Positions 26,964-37,633 of a stretch of 64,000 nt of DNA are shown here, in pieces. Numbering within the stretch: the stretch's first letter is position 1; each line of letters opens with the position of its first letter. The translations under genes and the position numbers were made by a program. The stretch is from Oscillospiraceae bacterium. GTDB taxonomy: Bacteria > Bacillota > Clostridia > Saccharofermentanales > Saccharofermentanaceae. The notes beneath the pieces are model-generated. The model searched no databases and was not told the DNA's origin. It saw only the letters and a list, made by a program, of their open reading frames with translations. The stretch covers positions 124,001 to 188,000 of the forward strand of contig FWXP01000004.1 in the NCBI GenBank assembly GCA_900176545.1, given 5' to 3'.

Positions 26964-28625
26964 ATGATCAGGGATACTATCGTTGACGGATTCAATAATG
27001 CGCCCCACAGGTCGCTTTACCACGCATTGGGACTTACTAAGGAGGAGCAGCAGCGTCCTCTTATCGGTATCGTAAGTTCATATAATGAGATAGTCCCCGG
27101 ACACATGAACATAGATAAGATCGTCGAGGCAGTTAAGCTCGGCGTAGCAATGGCAGGAGGTACTCCTATCGTATTCCCCGCCATCGCCGTATGCGACGGT
27201 ATAGCAATGGGCCACACTGGCATGAAGTATTCTCTTGTAACGAGAGATCTTATCGCTGATTCCACCGAGGCCATGGCAATGGCTCACGGCTTTGACGGAC
27301 TTGTTATGGTCCCTAACTGCGATAAGAATGTTCCCGGCCTTATAATGGCAGCCGCAAGACTTAATATCCCTACGGTATTTGTAAGCGGCGGTCCCATGCT
27401 CGCAGGAAGAGTTGAAGGTAAGAAGAGATCTCTCTCAGCGATGTTCGAAGCAACAGGCGCATATGCAGCAGGTAAGATCGACGATAAGAAGCTTGAGGAA
27501 TTCGCAGAGAAGGTTTGTCCCACATGCGGATCTTGCTCGGGTATGTATACGGCTAATTCCATGAACTGCTTAACTGAGGTATTGGGTCTTGGTCTTAAGG
27601 GCAACGGTACTATCCCTGCCGTATATTCCGCAAGGATCGAGCTTGCTAAGCATGCTGGTATGCAGGTAATGGAGTGCGTAAGAAATAACATCCGCCCGAG
27701 AGATATCCTTACAAAGGAAGCTTTCGAGAATGCTCTTGCAGCTGATATGGCTATCGGATGTTCCACTAACTCCATGCTTCATCTGCCCGCTATCGCTAAC
27801 GAGTGCGGCATCAAGATCGATCTTTCACACGTTAATGAGATCTCAGAGAGAACACCTAACATCTGCCACTTAGCTCCCGCAGGCCCGACATACATGGAGG
27901 ACCTGAACGAAGCAGGCGGCATACATGCAGTCCTTAAGGAACTCCTGGACGGCGGACTTATCAACGGCGATGTCATGACGGTAACCGGCAAGACATTGAA
28001 GGAGAATGTTGCATCAAGCTTCGTAGTAGATCCCGAGGTCATAAGACCTCTCGATAACCCCTTCACCAAGACAGGCGGACTTGCGATCTTAAAGGGTAAT
28101 CTTGCTCCCGACGGATGCGTAGTTAAGAGGTCTGCAGTAGCTCCCGAGATGCTTGTTCACGAAGGACCTGCAAGATGCTTCAACTCCGAAGAGGAAGCTA
28201 TCGCATTTATCTACTCTGGTAAGGTTCAGAAGGGCGATGTCATCGTCATAAGATATGAAGGTCCCGCAGGCGGTCCCGGTATGCGTGAGATGCTCTCTCC
28301 CACATCTGCTATCGCAGGTGCAGGACTTGATAAGGACGTAGCACTTATTACCGACGGAAGGTTCTCCGGCGCTACGAGAGGTGCTTCCATCGGTCACGTA
28401 AGTCCCGAGGCAGTAAGCGGAGGTACCATCGCATACGTTAAGGACGGAGATATCATCGCCATCGATATCCCTAACTACAGCATCACCCTCAAGGTCTCCG
28501 ACGAGGAGCTCTCTGAGAGGAAGAAGACCATGAAGCTCGAGGAGAAGCCCGAGCTTACGGGATACCTTAAGAGATACTCCAAGATGGTATCCTCGGCAGA
28601 CAAGGGTGCGATAATCAATGTCTGA
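26964..28625 (+). CDS. ilvD: Dihydroxy-acid dehydratase
   Basis: Iron-sulfur dehydratase, the step after IlvC in isoleucine and valine synthesis. The cluster ligands lie in [11 protein letters not shown] and [20 protein letters not shown]; the C-terminal domain has [16 protein letters not shown] and [11 protein letters not shown]. The 553-residue length is normal. It is separated from ilvBNC by three unrelated genes and has its own promoter. Its last eight bases overlap the start of the DUF815 gene. Confidence 0.97.
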   Translation: MIRDTIVDGFNNAPHRSLYHALGLTKEEQQRPLIGIVSSYNEIVPGHMNIDKIVEAVKLGVAMAGGTPIVFPAIAVCDGIAMGHTGMKYSLVTRDLIADSTEAMAMAHGFDGLVMVPNCDKNVPGLIMAAARLNIPTVFVSGGPMLAGRVEGKKRSLSAMFEATGAYAAGKIDDKKLEEFAEKVCPTCGSCSGMYTANSMNCLTEVLGLGLKGNGTIPAVYSARIELAKHAGMQVMECVRNNIRPRDILTKEAFENALAADMAIGCSTNSMLHLPAIANECGIKIDLSHVNEISERTPNICHLAPAGPTYMEDLNEAGGIHAVLKELLDGGLINGDVMTVTGKTLKENVASSFVVDPEVIRPLDNPFTKTGGLAILKGNLAPDGCVVKRSAVAPEMLVHEGPARCFNSEEEAIAFIYSGKVQKGDVIVIRYEGPAGGPGMREMLSPTSAIAGAGLDKDVALITDGRFSGATRGASIGHVSPEAVSGGTIAYVKDGDIIAIDIPNYSITLKVSDEELSERKKTMKLEEKPELTGYLKRYSKMVSSADKGAIINV

Positions 28626-29820
28626 TCTTTTAAGAGCGATAGATTCACTTGCGCTGTTCAGAGGGATTCGCTATGCGGAGCCCTTGAACAGCCTTTGTGA
28701 TTTTCTGAAGAAGTTGGAAGCGGGATATACCATAGACGAGATGATCGAGGCCTATGGTACTTTCGTGTCAGTACTTTATTCCATGCGTACCGATGCGGAT
28801 CTGGCGGGAGCAATGTGGGATGCGCTCCTTGCGGATATGAACCCCTACCTAAAGCATCGCATAGATACACTCGTTAATCCCGAGGAAGCTAGCAAGATGA
28901 GCACTCTCATTACTCTTACGGCTGAGAGGGAGCTCGACCTTCTGACGCAGATCGGAAGCAACACTTCCTACGATTTCAAGGAAGCTATGTACTACGACGG
29001 ATATCTTCCTGACTTCACTTCATCACAGATAGACTTCAAGACGCAGTATATGCGTGTCATAGATAACCTTGCGACAACGGGCTACGGCATCTATGCCAAG
29101 TATCTGATGTTCAAGATAGATAAGGGTGAGATAAAGCCCGTAAAGCATCCGGATCCCATAAAGGCAGAGGAGCTCTTCTGCTACGAAAGGCAGCGCGAGA
29201 AGATAATCTCCAACACCAGGTCTTTCCTTATGGGCAAGAGAGCAGCTGACGCTCTTCTCTATGGTGATGCAGGTACCGGTAAGTCCTCTACCGTCAAAGC
29301 AGTGGCAAGGATGTTCGAGAAGGACGGTCTTCGCCTGGTAGAACTTCCCAAGACCGAGATAATGAACCTTCACGATGTTATAGAGATGCTCTCTCAGATA
29401 CCTATGAAGTTCATTCTCTTTATAGACGATGTCTCTTTCGAGAGCAATGACGACAGGATAGGTTCCTTGAAGTCCGTCCTGGAAGGTGCTGCATCAGGCG
29501 GCAGGAAGAATATCGTCATATATGCGACAAGTAACAGAAGACATCTGATAAAGGAATCATTTGCAGATCGAAGCGACGAGATCCATAAGTCGGATACTAT
29601 TGCAGAGCAGATGTCACTTTCAGAGAGATTCGGCCTTAAGGTCCTCTTCGATAAGCCCAATAAGCAGGACTTCTTAACGATAGTCCATAAGCTTTGTGAG
29701 ATCAGAGGCATCAAGATATCCGATGAGGACCTCGATCTCAAGGCGGAGCAGTTTGCCATAAGAGGCGGCGGAAGATCCGCAAGACTTGCCAGACAATTCG
29801 TAGATCTTATAGGGGGATAA
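28618..29820 (+). CDS. DUF815-family AAA ATPase
   Basis: P-loop ATPase of 400 residues. Walker [10 protein letters not shown] at about 216-224 and Walker B-like ILFIDDVSF at about 267-275 lie in the C-terminal half; the N-terminal 180 residues are helical and probably family-specific. DUF815 proteins are widespread in bacteria and their role is poorly known. The gene overlaps ilvD by eight bases and is followed two bases later by the polytopic membrane gene, so it may be co-transcribed with both neighbours. Confidence 0.82.
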   Translation: MSDLLRAIDSLALFRGIRYAEPLNSLCDFLKKLEAGYTIDEMIEAYGTFVSVLYSMRTDADLAGAMWDALLADMNPYLKHRIDTLVNPEEASKMSTLITLTAERELDLLTQIGSNTSYDFKEAMYYDGYLPDFTSSQIDFKTQYMRVIDNLATTGYGIYAKYLMFKIDKGEIKPVKHPDPIKAEELFCYERQREKIISNTRSFLMGKRAADALLYGDAGTGKSSTVKAVARMFEKDGLRLVELPKTEIMNLHDVIEMLSQIPMKFILFIDDVSFESNDDRIGSLKSVLEGAASGGRKNIVIYATSNRRHLIKESFADRSDEIHKSDTIAEQMSLSERFGLKVLFDKPNKQDFLTIVHKLCEIRGIKISDEDLDLKAEQFAIRGGGRSARLARQFVDLIGG

Positions 29821-29822
29821 AG

Positions 29823-31682
29823 ATGCAGGAAGATCACTTTTACGACAAGGAGAGGAGTGCCTTCTTCTTATCCGCCGGTATCGGTCTTGTCATCACCACA
29901 CTATTTGTAAAGTATTCATTCGGTAACCCCGCAGCGTCTCTCGGTATAGAGACTTTAGGCAACATAAAGACATACATAATATCGATCCTTCTGTGGCTTA
30001 TATCGTCTTCGGGTATCTACATGGCTTTCTCGAAGATCCTGCCATCCAAGGGCAAGAAGGGAATATCCTTTGCTCTTGCAGCAGTTGCTCTCATGTTCTT
30101 TGCTTATATGAGCCGCGAGGCTTATCGCTTCATGGGAGAAGGAAGTACTACGAAGACGATCATCAGATGTGTGGCATTTATGCTGGCTACGGTGCTGGTC
30201 TACAGCCTCTATGAAGAGCGATGCCTCTTTATACTTAAAGGCTTTATCCTGGCAGGGGTAGTCTTCTATTTTGCAAGAGTCTGGTACCTTAACTGCTGCT
30301 ACCAGAATACATATACGCCCTGGTCATTCGGCATGATGTATAACATCTACCACACGTCAGCATATATTGATACCATAGGCGATATCTATTACGGCCATCC
30401 TTTTGTCGGAATGGAATCGGAAGTATATGGTCACTATGCTCTTCTTATGATCCTGCCTCTTAAGATCATGGGTGCAGATACGAAGTCCATAGGTATACTG
30501 ATGGGCTCCTTCGCGGCGATCTCATATGTATCCATCGCACTTGCACTTCATCTGTCGATAAAGCAGTTCATCGTTAAGGTTGCTTCTCTTGCGACTATCG
30601 GAGTGAGCGGTATCCTTGCTGTCAGCATGTACTGGCAGAGCTATCCTCACAGGCTTCTTTTCCCCGCGCTGACATTGCTCCTTATAGCAGTATTCGGAAG
30701 AATAAAGAAGTTCAGGACTGTACTCTTCATCCTGGGATTTATCATGACTACGTCAGCCCTCATCTGGAATTTTGAGACGGGGATCCTTTGTACTATCGCA
30801 TGGAGCATATGCGGAACTTTTGCATTAGGAAAGAAGCTTCCCAAGATCGTTAATCTGATCATATCCTTTATTGCTACAGTAGTCGTATCTTCAGGTGCGG
30901 CACTTGCGATCCTTAATATCTACAACCATCATGCGGGCGGCAAGGCAATGTCCTTTATGGATCTGGTGGGATATTCTTTTACCAGCGGATTCGTCTCGCA
31001 TCAGGCTTCACCGGTTCCGATCGGTAACCTTGAATATGTTCATATGGTCATCCTCTGCATGATCTGTGCTCTGTGGGGACTGTGGAAGATGCTCATCAAG
31101 GGTGAGTCTTCTTCCAAGGTGATGACAGCACTTGCTGTAGCAGTATTCGGTATCGGTCTTGCCACATACTACGTCAACGATTCGGACGGAGGTCCCACGA
31201 TCATCATGATCTATCTCATCATGGCAGCAGCTCTTGCAGCTTCCGGCGTGGACCGCTCTGTCGATCTTTATTCCCTGATCAAGAAGGGCTTATGCGCATA
31301 TGCATGCATCGTTATCTTCGTGTTCGGTGCCATCAACTGGGAATTCAGGCTCAACCACCTGAACATCGAACCTACTCAGGCATGGGAATATGACAGCTTC
31401 CAGGCTTTTGCCGATGATGTCGATTCCAGGATCGCACCGGATACTGTCGGAGGCGGATACGGAACTACCGCACTCTTCCTTGCCATGGGAAGAGACAGGG
31501 GAACTGATGATTTTCATTTCAACTTTGAGGAAGTTGACGGATCAGAGCACTTTATCAAGTTCTGGTCGGAAGAAGTCGAGTTCGAAGGTTACGAGTGCAT
31601 TGATCATTTCTGCTATAACGGCACCAACTTCGGATATTTCGAGAAGATACATGACGAGAGCAGTGAGGGAACGGATGCCTGA
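29823..31682 (+). CDS. Polytopic membrane protein, GT-C-like (paralogue 1)
   Basis: A 619-residue protein with roughly 11-13 membrane helices and a soluble C-terminal domain of about 110 residues. It is a close paralogue of the next gene: shared blocks include ETLGNIKTY, CCYQNTYTPWSFG, YGHPF, SEVYGHYA and GVSGILAVSMYW. The acidic, His- and Tyr-rich first large exported loop and the helix layout resemble GT-C glycosyltransferases or polysaccharide-assembly proteins; the family is not certain. It starts two bases after the DUF815 stop and overlaps the next gene by eight bases. Confidence 0.72.
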   Translation: MQEDHFYDKERSAFFLSAGIGLVITTLFVKYSFGNPAASLGIETLGNIKTYIISILLWLISSSGIYMAFSKILPSKGKKGISFALAAVALMFFAYMSREAYRFMGEGSTTKTIIRCVAFMLATVLVYSLYEERCLFILKGFILAGVVFYFARVWYLNCCYQNTYTPWSFGMMYNIYHTSAYIDTIGDIYYGHPFVGMESEVYGHYALLMILPLKIMGADTKSIGILMGSFAAISYVSIALALHLSIKQFIVKVASLATIGVSGILAVSMYWQSYPHRLLFPALTLLLIAVFGRIKKFRTVLFILGFIMTTSALIWNFETGILCTIAWSICGTFALGKKLPKIVNLIISFIATVVVSSGAALAILNIYNHHAGGKAMSFMDLVGYSFTSGFVSHQASPVPIGNLEYVHMVILCMICALWGLWKMLIKGESSSKVMTALAVAVFGIGLATYYVNDSDGGPTIIMIYLIMAAALAASGVDRSVDLYSLIKKGLCAYACIVIFVFGAINWEFRLNHLNIEPTQAWEYDSFQAFADDVDSRIAPDTVGGGYGTTALFLAMGRDRGTDDFHFNFEEVDGSEHFIKFWSEEVEFEGYECIDHFCYNGTNFGYFEKIHDESSEGTDA

Positions 31683-33525
31683 AGCACAGTCAGATAACAA
31701 GGAAAAGCTTTCCTTCCTGATCTCCGTTGTCATCGGATCCGTCGCCTCTTTCGTATTTGTAAGGGCATCCTTCGCGTCCCCGGCGTCTGCTATTGGGATA
31801 GAGACTCTCGGCAACATCAAGACATATGTCATAGCTGTATTACTGTGGCTCATGGTATCGGCAGTATCATTTCCGATCCTTTGCAGGGTGATGCCTTCGA
31901 AGGAGAATAAGATACTGTCCGTCATTATGACAACGGCGGCTTCATTGTTCTTCCTGTTCATGAGCTTTGAGGTCTATATGTTCCTGTCAGGAGACAAACG
32001 CCTGACGCCTAAGTATCTTCTGGCGCTGTTCCTGTATGTCGTCGGAACAGCTGTTATCTATCAGCGCTCTATAAGCGATCGCTTCAAGGTCTTGAAGAAT
32101 GCAGTGATCATAGCGGAGATCGTAGGATTTGCCGCTTTATGGTTCCTCAGCTGCTGCTATATGAATACATTTACGACCTGGTCCTTCGGAACGATGTATA
32201 ACATCTTCCATTCGTCTTCCTATATCGATTCCATCGTGAATATCTATTTCGGTCATCCCTTCAGAGGACTCGAATCCGAGCTCTACGGTCATTATGCGAT
32301 GTTCTTCGTGATCCCGCTCAAGATCTTCGGAGCCAACATGAGGACTATCGGTCTTCTCATGGGAACGATCGCCGCAGTCACATATATCGCTCTTGCAGTG
32401 TCGCTGGTCTTATCTGTCAGGCAGTTTGTTATCAAGATCACTTCTCTGGCGGTCCTGGGTGTCAGCGGGATACTTGCGGTCAGCATGTACTGGATGAGCT
32501 TTCCTCACAGGATGATATTCCCGACCCTGACGATCCTGGCACTGACTGTAGTCGGCAAGAGAAATATCAAGTCCGGCAAGGTATTCGCCGCAGGACTCAT
32601 ACTTACGACATGTGCGGTCATATGGAACCTGGAATCCGGCATCCTCTGTGCCGTTGCATGGGGTATAAGCGGATGCGTGATCTTCGGAAGGAAGAGCAAC
32701 AGGATATTGTCCCTGGTCGTCTCTGAAGCAGTGACCGTGATATCCTCATGCATATTGGCGCTTGTTGTCCTTAATGTCTTTAACTGGACCAGAGGCGGCA
32801 TGGCAATGGGTATCAAGGCCCTTACCGGATATATGAAGTCCGCGGGACATATAGCCAGCATCTGCTCGCCGATCGCTATCGGTAACGCAGAGTACATACA
32901 TACTGTCGTGATCTGCATGGTGTGTGCACTCTGGGGATTGTGGCAGCTCCTTATAAGGCGTAATGATTCCGCCAGGGTGATGTTCGCGCTCGCATCTTCG
33001 GTATTCGGGGTAGGGATGATCACGTACTATGTCAATGACAGTGAGGGCGGTCCCGCGATCTTCCTGGGTTATTGCGTTCTTGTCGCCGCCGTACTGGCTT
33101 CGGGTATAGATTCCAAGAAGGATCTGTATTCGGTCATTAAGAAGGCTGCGTGCATCTACGCATGTACCGCACTGTTCACCTTCGGCGCGGTGAACAGGAA
33201 TTACTATAAGAACATCTTCGGCATCAGGGATTCAGGTGCCTGGGACTACCAAGGATTCAGGGAGTTTGCCCTGGATATGGATTCTCGTATCGCACCTGAT
33301 ACGGTGGCTGAAGGATACGGCGTATCTGCGCTCTTTCTTGAGATGGGAAGGGATGACGGAACCGATGATTTCAGGTTCTACTTAGATGACGTCGAAGGTG
33401 CCGACCACTTTATCAAGTACTGGTCGGAGGACACTGAGTTCGAAGGTTATGAAGTTGTAGATCACTTCGTTTACGGGGATACTAACTTCGGTTATTATGA
33501 AAGGATCCCGGATGAAGAAGTATAA
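31675..33525 (+). CDS. Polytopic membrane protein, GT-C-like (paralogue 2)
   Basis: A 616-residue paralogue of the preceding protein, with the same order of helices and the same C-terminal domain (DSRIAPDTV, FLEMGRD, TDDF, DHFIKYWSE). The frame is open further upstream to 31390, but that part reads as the antiparallel shadow of the first paralogue; ATG 31675 aligns with the N-terminus of the paralogue. Two related subunits encoded side by side may act as a pair or have different sugar substrates; this is inference. Confidence 0.72.
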   Translation: MPEAQSDNKEKLSFLISVVIGSVASFVFVRASFASPASAIGIETLGNIKTYVIAVLLWLMVSAVSFPILCRVMPSKENKILSVIMTTAASLFFLFMSFEVYMFLSGDKRLTPKYLLALFLYVVGTAVIYQRSISDRFKVLKNAVIIAEIVGFAALWFLSCCYMNTFTTWSFGTMYNIFHSSSYIDSIVNIYFGHPFRGLESELYGHYAMFFVIPLKIFGANMRTIGLLMGTIAAVTYIALAVSLVLSVRQFVIKITSLAVLGVSGILAVSMYWMSFPHRMIFPTLTILALTVVGKRNIKSGKVFAAGLILTTCAVIWNLESGILCAVAWGISGCVIFGRKSNRILSLVVSEAVTVISSCILALVVLNVFNWTRGGMAMGIKALTGYMKSAGHIASICSPIAIGNAEYIHTVVICMVCALWGLWQLLIRRNDSARVMFALASSVFGVGMITYYVNDSEGGPAIFLGYCVLVAAVLASGIDSKKDLYSVIKKAACIYACTALFTFGAVNRNYYKNIFGIRDSGAWDYQGFREFALDMDSRIAPDTVAEGYGVSALFLEMGRDDGTDDFRFYLDDVEGADHFIKYWSEDTEFEGYEVVDHFVYGDTNFGYYERIPDEEV

Positions 33526-33555
33526 TACGTATATGTATCTTACGGAGGTTTTGTG

Positions 33556-36021
33556 ATGTTGATAGGAGTCTTGTCCTTGATAGCGGTGTTCGCCGCTTCC
33601 ATAACGGCGATCGTTATCCTCGGCAAACGAAATATATTTGAGTCGATAGCAGTGGGAACCGCATTCCTTATGTGCCTTCACGTTGCCATAAGCTTTGCGC
33701 TACTTACCATAGATAAATATTCCGTACTTAGAACAGTAAGTACGATGTTCATAGTATCGGCGCTTACACTGACGGCTACGCTCCTTCTTAAGAAGGGCAG
33801 GAAGTTCGTGTGCGACACTTCTGTTCGAAATGCACTCATACCGATAATAATATGTGTGTTCCTGGTGCCTTTCGTGAGTCTCAAGAACGGCTGTTACGGA
33901 ATGGGTCAGGATGAAGGCGGATATCAGGTTCAGGCTCTCTACTACATGAGCGGTGATACTTCCGCCGTTAAGGACTTCGAGGGTTACTATGGCCTTTCCG
34001 AAGAGGAACAGGAGACATTTAAGCAGAGCATCGACTACACCAACGGCTTCGATGCTCTTCAGGAAGGATACAGGGATCCCAATTATCATGAGGGTGTAAG
34101 CCCTTCCATGAGGTATATCCACGGAATACCATCCTTCTCTGCGCTCATGGCAACATGGGGAAGCATATTCGGCCCGGAGAATATCCAGGGTGTTCAGACA
34201 CTTATCTATGTGCTTCTCATATTCCTTACATACTTTGTTACGGTAAGGCTGGGGTTCAGTAAGGTGTACAGCTGCATGACATGTTTTGCGGTTGGATTCT
34301 CGCCTGCCGTTATCTGGCTCATGAAGTCATCTCTTACGGAGAGCTTCATGGCGCTCCTGATCATACTGTTCCTGTGGCTCCTTACGGTCGATACCAAGTG
34401 GTCGAATATCCTGAGTATAGTGCCTGTAGCGGTATACGGTATGTATCACGTATCCTTCTACACCATAGTCCCTCTGTTCATCGGCGTATATGCATTCAGG
34501 TATATAGCTTCCGCCGAGAAGAAGAATATCGGTCTTATGTATGCAATGCCGGTCCTTCAGGTGATGAGCTTCTTTGCCATGAGCAGGATACAGCCTATCT
34601 ATACCAGGAATAACTACATGAGGATATTCGTTATCAAGAGGGGAGAGCAGACCGTGAGCGATCTCGACGGTCAGGTCATCCTGGTAGCGCTTATCTACAT
34701 GTTCATGATCTCGCTCTTTACCATCTTCATAGGTAAGTTCCTTAAGAATAACAACAGGCTCCTGCTCCTTAGCAAGAACAAGATATTCAGATGGGGACTT
34801 CGTGCACTTATAGCTGTCCCTATCTTAAAGATCGCAATCGGCATAATGAGAGCAGATTTCCCTACAGCACTCGATGCGTTGAAGCAGTTCATGAGGACTA
34901 CTTTCTATAACTACGCCATGGCGGGAGGACTTATCCTCTTTGTAGCAGCGATAGTACTGGTTCTCATAAGACCTTCAGACATGATCAAGGACAATAAGAC
35001 ATCCACATTGTCCATCATGTTCTTCTACCTTGTACTTGTCTATTCAGCATTCCTGAACGGTTCGGCACATCCTCTGATGTATTACACGAGATACCTCGTG
35101 CCATTTATCTCCGTTACGGTCCTGTTCGTTATGTTCATACTTAATGAGCATAAGAAGATCAAGGCGTATATAACCGTTCCCGTATTTCTTCTGTGCATGA
35201 GCATATTCGTTCCTACCAATATGTCGCTCATGACAAGCAGGGACGATACGAAGGTACAGTGGGAAGTAATGAATTCCATCACTGAGCTCTTTGACGCGGA
35301 CGATGCAGTCATAGTCGCAGAGAATTCAAGGCTCGTTATGTGGGCAGGTATCGATGCCATGACTGACGCCGATGTCTATCCCCAATATAAGGACTTCGAA
35401 GAGATGGCCACTGAGCTCTGGAACGACCATAAGGATATCTATGTCATCAAGCGCTATCCGATGTACGATACGGACACCGAGTTCGAACTTGTCTACATGA
35501 ATACATATGACTACGAAGAGGATTGTGAGAGAGACCCTTTCCCCGTGACTTTGTATCCCACGGATTTCTCTTCAAGGGAAGAGACTATCTACGTGTATAG
35601 GATGGCTCATACGGATCTCAGGGAATATCCTATCTCGGATTTCTACGACAGCTATACGGGCCTTGCAGGCTTTGAGCTTACATATGCATGGACAGGTTCC
35701 GAAGTCGTGGAACTTAACTGTGATCTTGAAGACCGCGATTATACGATGATCGTTGATCTTATGCCCGGAATCCCCTTCGGTGCGGCAGAAAACGGATGCA
35801 TCAGTATCGATGTATATATCAACGATGAGTTCATCGACACTGTAACTCTTGCTCCCGGCGTTAACGAAGAAGGATTCACGCTTCAAATAGACGACGAAAT
35901 GTTCGATGAAGGTGAAAATGTTATAAGATTTGAGTCGAACCTGTGGGATGCATCGATAAATAATCCGGCCGATCCGAGGCAGCTTGGATTCGCGATCGAG
36001 AACGTTACATTCGTGTCGTGA
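33556..36021 (+). CDS. Membrane glycosyltransferase, GT-C type, with exported C-terminal domain
   Basis: A protein of 821 residues with about 12 membrane helices in the first 560 and an extracytoplasmic domain of about 260. The first exported loop has GMGQDEGGYQ (Asp119-Glu120), resembling the acidic motif of lipid-phosphosugar-dependent GT-C enzymes. The C-terminal region is beta-rich and could bind carbohydrate. A GTG at 33553 precedes ATG 33556; GGAGG at 33544 favours the ATG. It probably transfers a sugar from a polyprenyl carrier to a surface glycan or protein; the substrate is unknown. Confidence 0.68.
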   Translation: MLIGVLSLIAVFAASITAIVILGKRNIFESIAVGTAFLMCLHVAISFALLTIDKYSVLRTVSTMFIVSALTLTATLLLKKGRKFVCDTSVRNALIPIIICVFLVPFVSLKNGCYGMGQDEGGYQVQALYYMSGDTSAVKDFEGYYGLSEEEQETFKQSIDYTNGFDALQEGYRDPNYHEGVSPSMRYIHGIPSFSALMATWGSIFGPENIQGVQTLIYVLLIFLTYFVTVRLGFSKVYSCMTCFAVGFSPAVIWLMKSSLTESFMALLIILFLWLLTVDTKWSNILSIVPVAVYGMYHVSFYTIVPLFIGVYAFRYIASAEKKNIGLMYAMPVLQVMSFFAMSRIQPIYTRNNYMRIFVIKRGEQTVSDLDGQVILVALIYMFMISLFTIFIGKFLKNNNRLLLLSKNKIFRWGLRALIAVPILKIAIGIMRADFPTALDALKQFMRTTFYNYAMAGGLILFVAAIVLVLIRPSDMIKDNKTSTLSIMFFYLVLVYSAFLNGSAHPLMYYTRYLVPFISVTVLFVMFILNEHKKIKAYITVPVFLLCMSIFVPTNMSLMTSRDDTKVQWEVMNSITELFDADDAVIVAENSRLVMWAGIDAMTDADVYPQYKDFEEMATELWNDHKDIYVIKRYPMYDTDTEFELVYMNTYDYEEDCERDPFPVTLYPTDFSSREETIYVYRMAHTDLREYPISDFYDSYTGLAGFELTYAWTGSEVVELNCDLEDRDYTMIVDLMPGIPFGAAENGCISIDVYINDEFIDTVTLAPGVNEEGFTLQIDDEMFDEGENVIRFESNLWDASINNPADPRQLGFAIENVTFVS

Positions 36022-36034
36022 TCAAGAGGTGCAT

Positions 36035-37111
36035 ATGGAATATATCGATGTAATAAGCGAGAAGGATCTCGATCCTATATTGCGCTTTAAGACATGGGAT
36101 AATGTCATATCCCTGGGCGGTACATGTCAGGTGGCTTTTCAGCTTAAAAGACTTGAACTTCGTAAAGAATCCATGCCATTCGACTGGATATTTCTTACTG
36201 AGCCGGAAGATATAATCCGTGCAGTTGAGACTGATTTTGAAGGATGGCTGACGCTGGATAACCTTGCCGAATTAGGTGAGAGCCAGACTGACTGCAGAAG
36301 GATCATAGACAATAAGTTCAATGCTATCCACCAGCATATCTTTCCCAAGGATAAGACATATGAAGAGGCTTATCCCGAGATAAAAAAGATCGTTATGCGC
36401 AGACTGGACAGAGTACTGTCACTCAGAGGTCAGGATAAGGATATCCTCTTTGTGCGCCTGAATATGCCTGTGGACGACGCAAGGCGTCTGGGGGACATCA
36501 TCAGGGAGAAGTACGGTCCTAATGCATATCTTCTGGTGGTAAACCACGTTAAGGAGATGCGAATAAGGCAAGTTGTATGTGATATCCCCAATGTTCTGAT
36601 CTATGAGATCTTCGATGAGAATGAGAATACCGGTCAGAGATGGCAGGGCTACGATGCGCATTGGGATGTGCTCCTTTGCGATGCTGAACTTAAGGAATAT
36701 AACGGCTCGTGCCTGAACCTTAAGAAGGACATCCTCTTCAAGGATACATATCCCGTGGAGACAGATGAGAACGGTGAGCTTTTCAGATGGACCGGAAGTG
36801 ACAGTAAGATCGATCTTGGAAGGTTCACGGGGAAGAAGGTGGAACTGGTCCTGAGATCCAGGTTCTCCAATAAGATCCGTATATATAACGAACTTGATAA
36901 AGTGATAGGTCGAGGCAGGATCGTGTGCGGATACACCGGAAGGCTTAATAGGATCAACAGACCCGAGATCACGATCCGTATAAAGGTTGATGAGAATAGC
37001 GGTATCATAAGGATACATCCTAATGAAGTCTGGTCCCCGAAGGAAAAGGACGGTGTGGATGACGATCGTAAGCTCGGAGTCTGTATCCGTTCATGCAAGG
37101 TATCAGAGTGA
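36035..37111 (+). CDS. DUF1796 family putative cysteine peptidase-like protein
   Basis: A cytoplasmic protein of 358 residues. The N-terminal part matches DUF1796: ISLGGTCQVAFQLKRLELR then SMPFDW, with Cys31 as the proposed papain-like nucleophile. The C-terminal 120 residues form a separate beta-rich domain. DUF1796 genes often sit in surface-polysaccharide loci, as here. AAGAGGTG precedes ATG 36035; an upstream in-frame ATG at 35984 lies inside the previous gene with no ribosome site. Confidence 0.75.
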   Translation: MEYIDVISEKDLDPILRFKTWDNVISLGGTCQVAFQLKRLELRKESMPFDWIFLTEPEDIIRAVETDFEGWLTLDNLAELGESQTDCRRIIDNKFNAIHQHIFPKDKTYEEAYPEIKKIVMRRLDRVLSLRGQDKDILFVRLNMPVDDARRLGDIIREKYGPNAYLLVVNHVKEMRIRQVVCDIPNVLIYEIFDENENTGQRWQGYDAHWDVLLCDAELKEYNGSCLNLKKDILFKDTYPVETDENGELFRWTGSDSKIDLGRFTGKKVELVLRSRFSNKIRIYNELDKVIGRGRIVCGYTGRLNRINRPEITIRIKVDENSGIIRIHPNEVWSPKEKDGVDDDRKLGVCIRSCKVSE

Positions 37112-37149
37112 TATAATATATACATTCTAATTCCAAGGAGGATACGATA

Positions 37150-37320
37150 ATGGATCTCGATATCAACAAGATCAAGGATGTTGCAGAAGACGCAGTAGAT
37201 AAGGTGTCCAAGAACAAGGAAGCTAAGGCTGCAGTGGACAAGGCTATCAATGAGGTTGAGAAGAAGGTCAAGGTCGATCTTCCCGACGTTGATACCATCG
37301 CAAAGACCATCAAGAAGTGA
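37150..37320 (+). CDS. Small helical protein (56 residues) upstream of a metal chaperone
   Basis: Short gene with a strong AAGGAGG 10 bases upstream. The product starts MDLDINKIKDVAEDAVDKV and is rich in Lys, Asp, Glu and Val with heptad-like spacing, consistent with an amphipathic helix. It faintly resembles the short Lys/Asp-rich antitoxin-like MT0933/Rv0909 proteins, but no toxin is next to it. Its stop TGA overlaps the ATG of the metal-chaperone gene (TGATG), which implies coupled translation. Confidence 0.7.
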   Translation: MDLDINKIKDVAEDAVDKVSKNKEAKAAVDKAINEVEKKVKVDLPDVDTIAKTIKK

Positions 37321-37550
37321 TGCCTATGTATAAGACAACAGTTAATGTAACAGGCATGATGTGCAAGATGTGCGAGAAGCATGTTAATGATGCGATCTCC
37401 GATAACTTCAAGGTCGTAAGCGTTAAGGCCGACCACGAAGCCAAGGTGACGGTCATCGAATCAGAGGAAACTCTCGATCAGGAGGCCGTTACTCGTGTCA
37501 TTACAGACGCAGGATACGAGGTTACGGGATTCGCTTCGGAAACTATCTGA
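37320..37550 (+). CDS. Heavy-metal-associated (CopZ-like) chaperone
   Basis: A 76-residue HMA domain with the ferredoxin-like fold pattern and the metal motif GMMCKMC near residues 12-18, which normally binds Cu(I). A second possible start is ATG 37326. The usual partner CopA-type ATPase is not in this window, so the delivery target is unknown. It is coupled to the preceding 56-residue gene and followed by a strong terminator. Confidence 0.85.
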   Translation: MPMYKTTVNVTGMMCKMCEKHVNDAISDNFKVVSVKADHEAKVTVIESEETLDQEAVTRVITDAGYEVTGFASETI

Positions 37551-37585
37551 CAATCGTGTACTAATTGTAAAAAGAATTTAAATTG

Positions 37586-37616
37586 GACCGCCGCTCGCAT
37601 AGACGGCGGTCTTTTC
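37586..37616 (+). terminator. Terminator after the metal-chaperone gene
   Basis: Perfect eight-base stem GACCGCCG/CGGCGGTC followed by TTTT. Confidence 0.92.
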
Positions 37617-37627
37617 TGTGTTAGAAT
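37600..37627 (+). promoter_or_regulatory. Promoter predicted to give a leaderless cyclase mRNA
   Basis: TAGACG (37600-37605) and TAGAAT (37622-37627, preceded by TGT) are 16 bp apart. The expected start point is at or next to the A of ATG 37634, and there is no Shine-Dalgarno sequence. Confidence 0.5.
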
Positions 37628-37633
37628 CCCATT

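Noticed and set aside
31390-31674. 95-residue N-terminal extension of the second polytopic paralogue
   Set aside because: It overlaps the first paralogue in another frame, has no membrane or signal features, and the paralogue alignment starts at ATG 31675.
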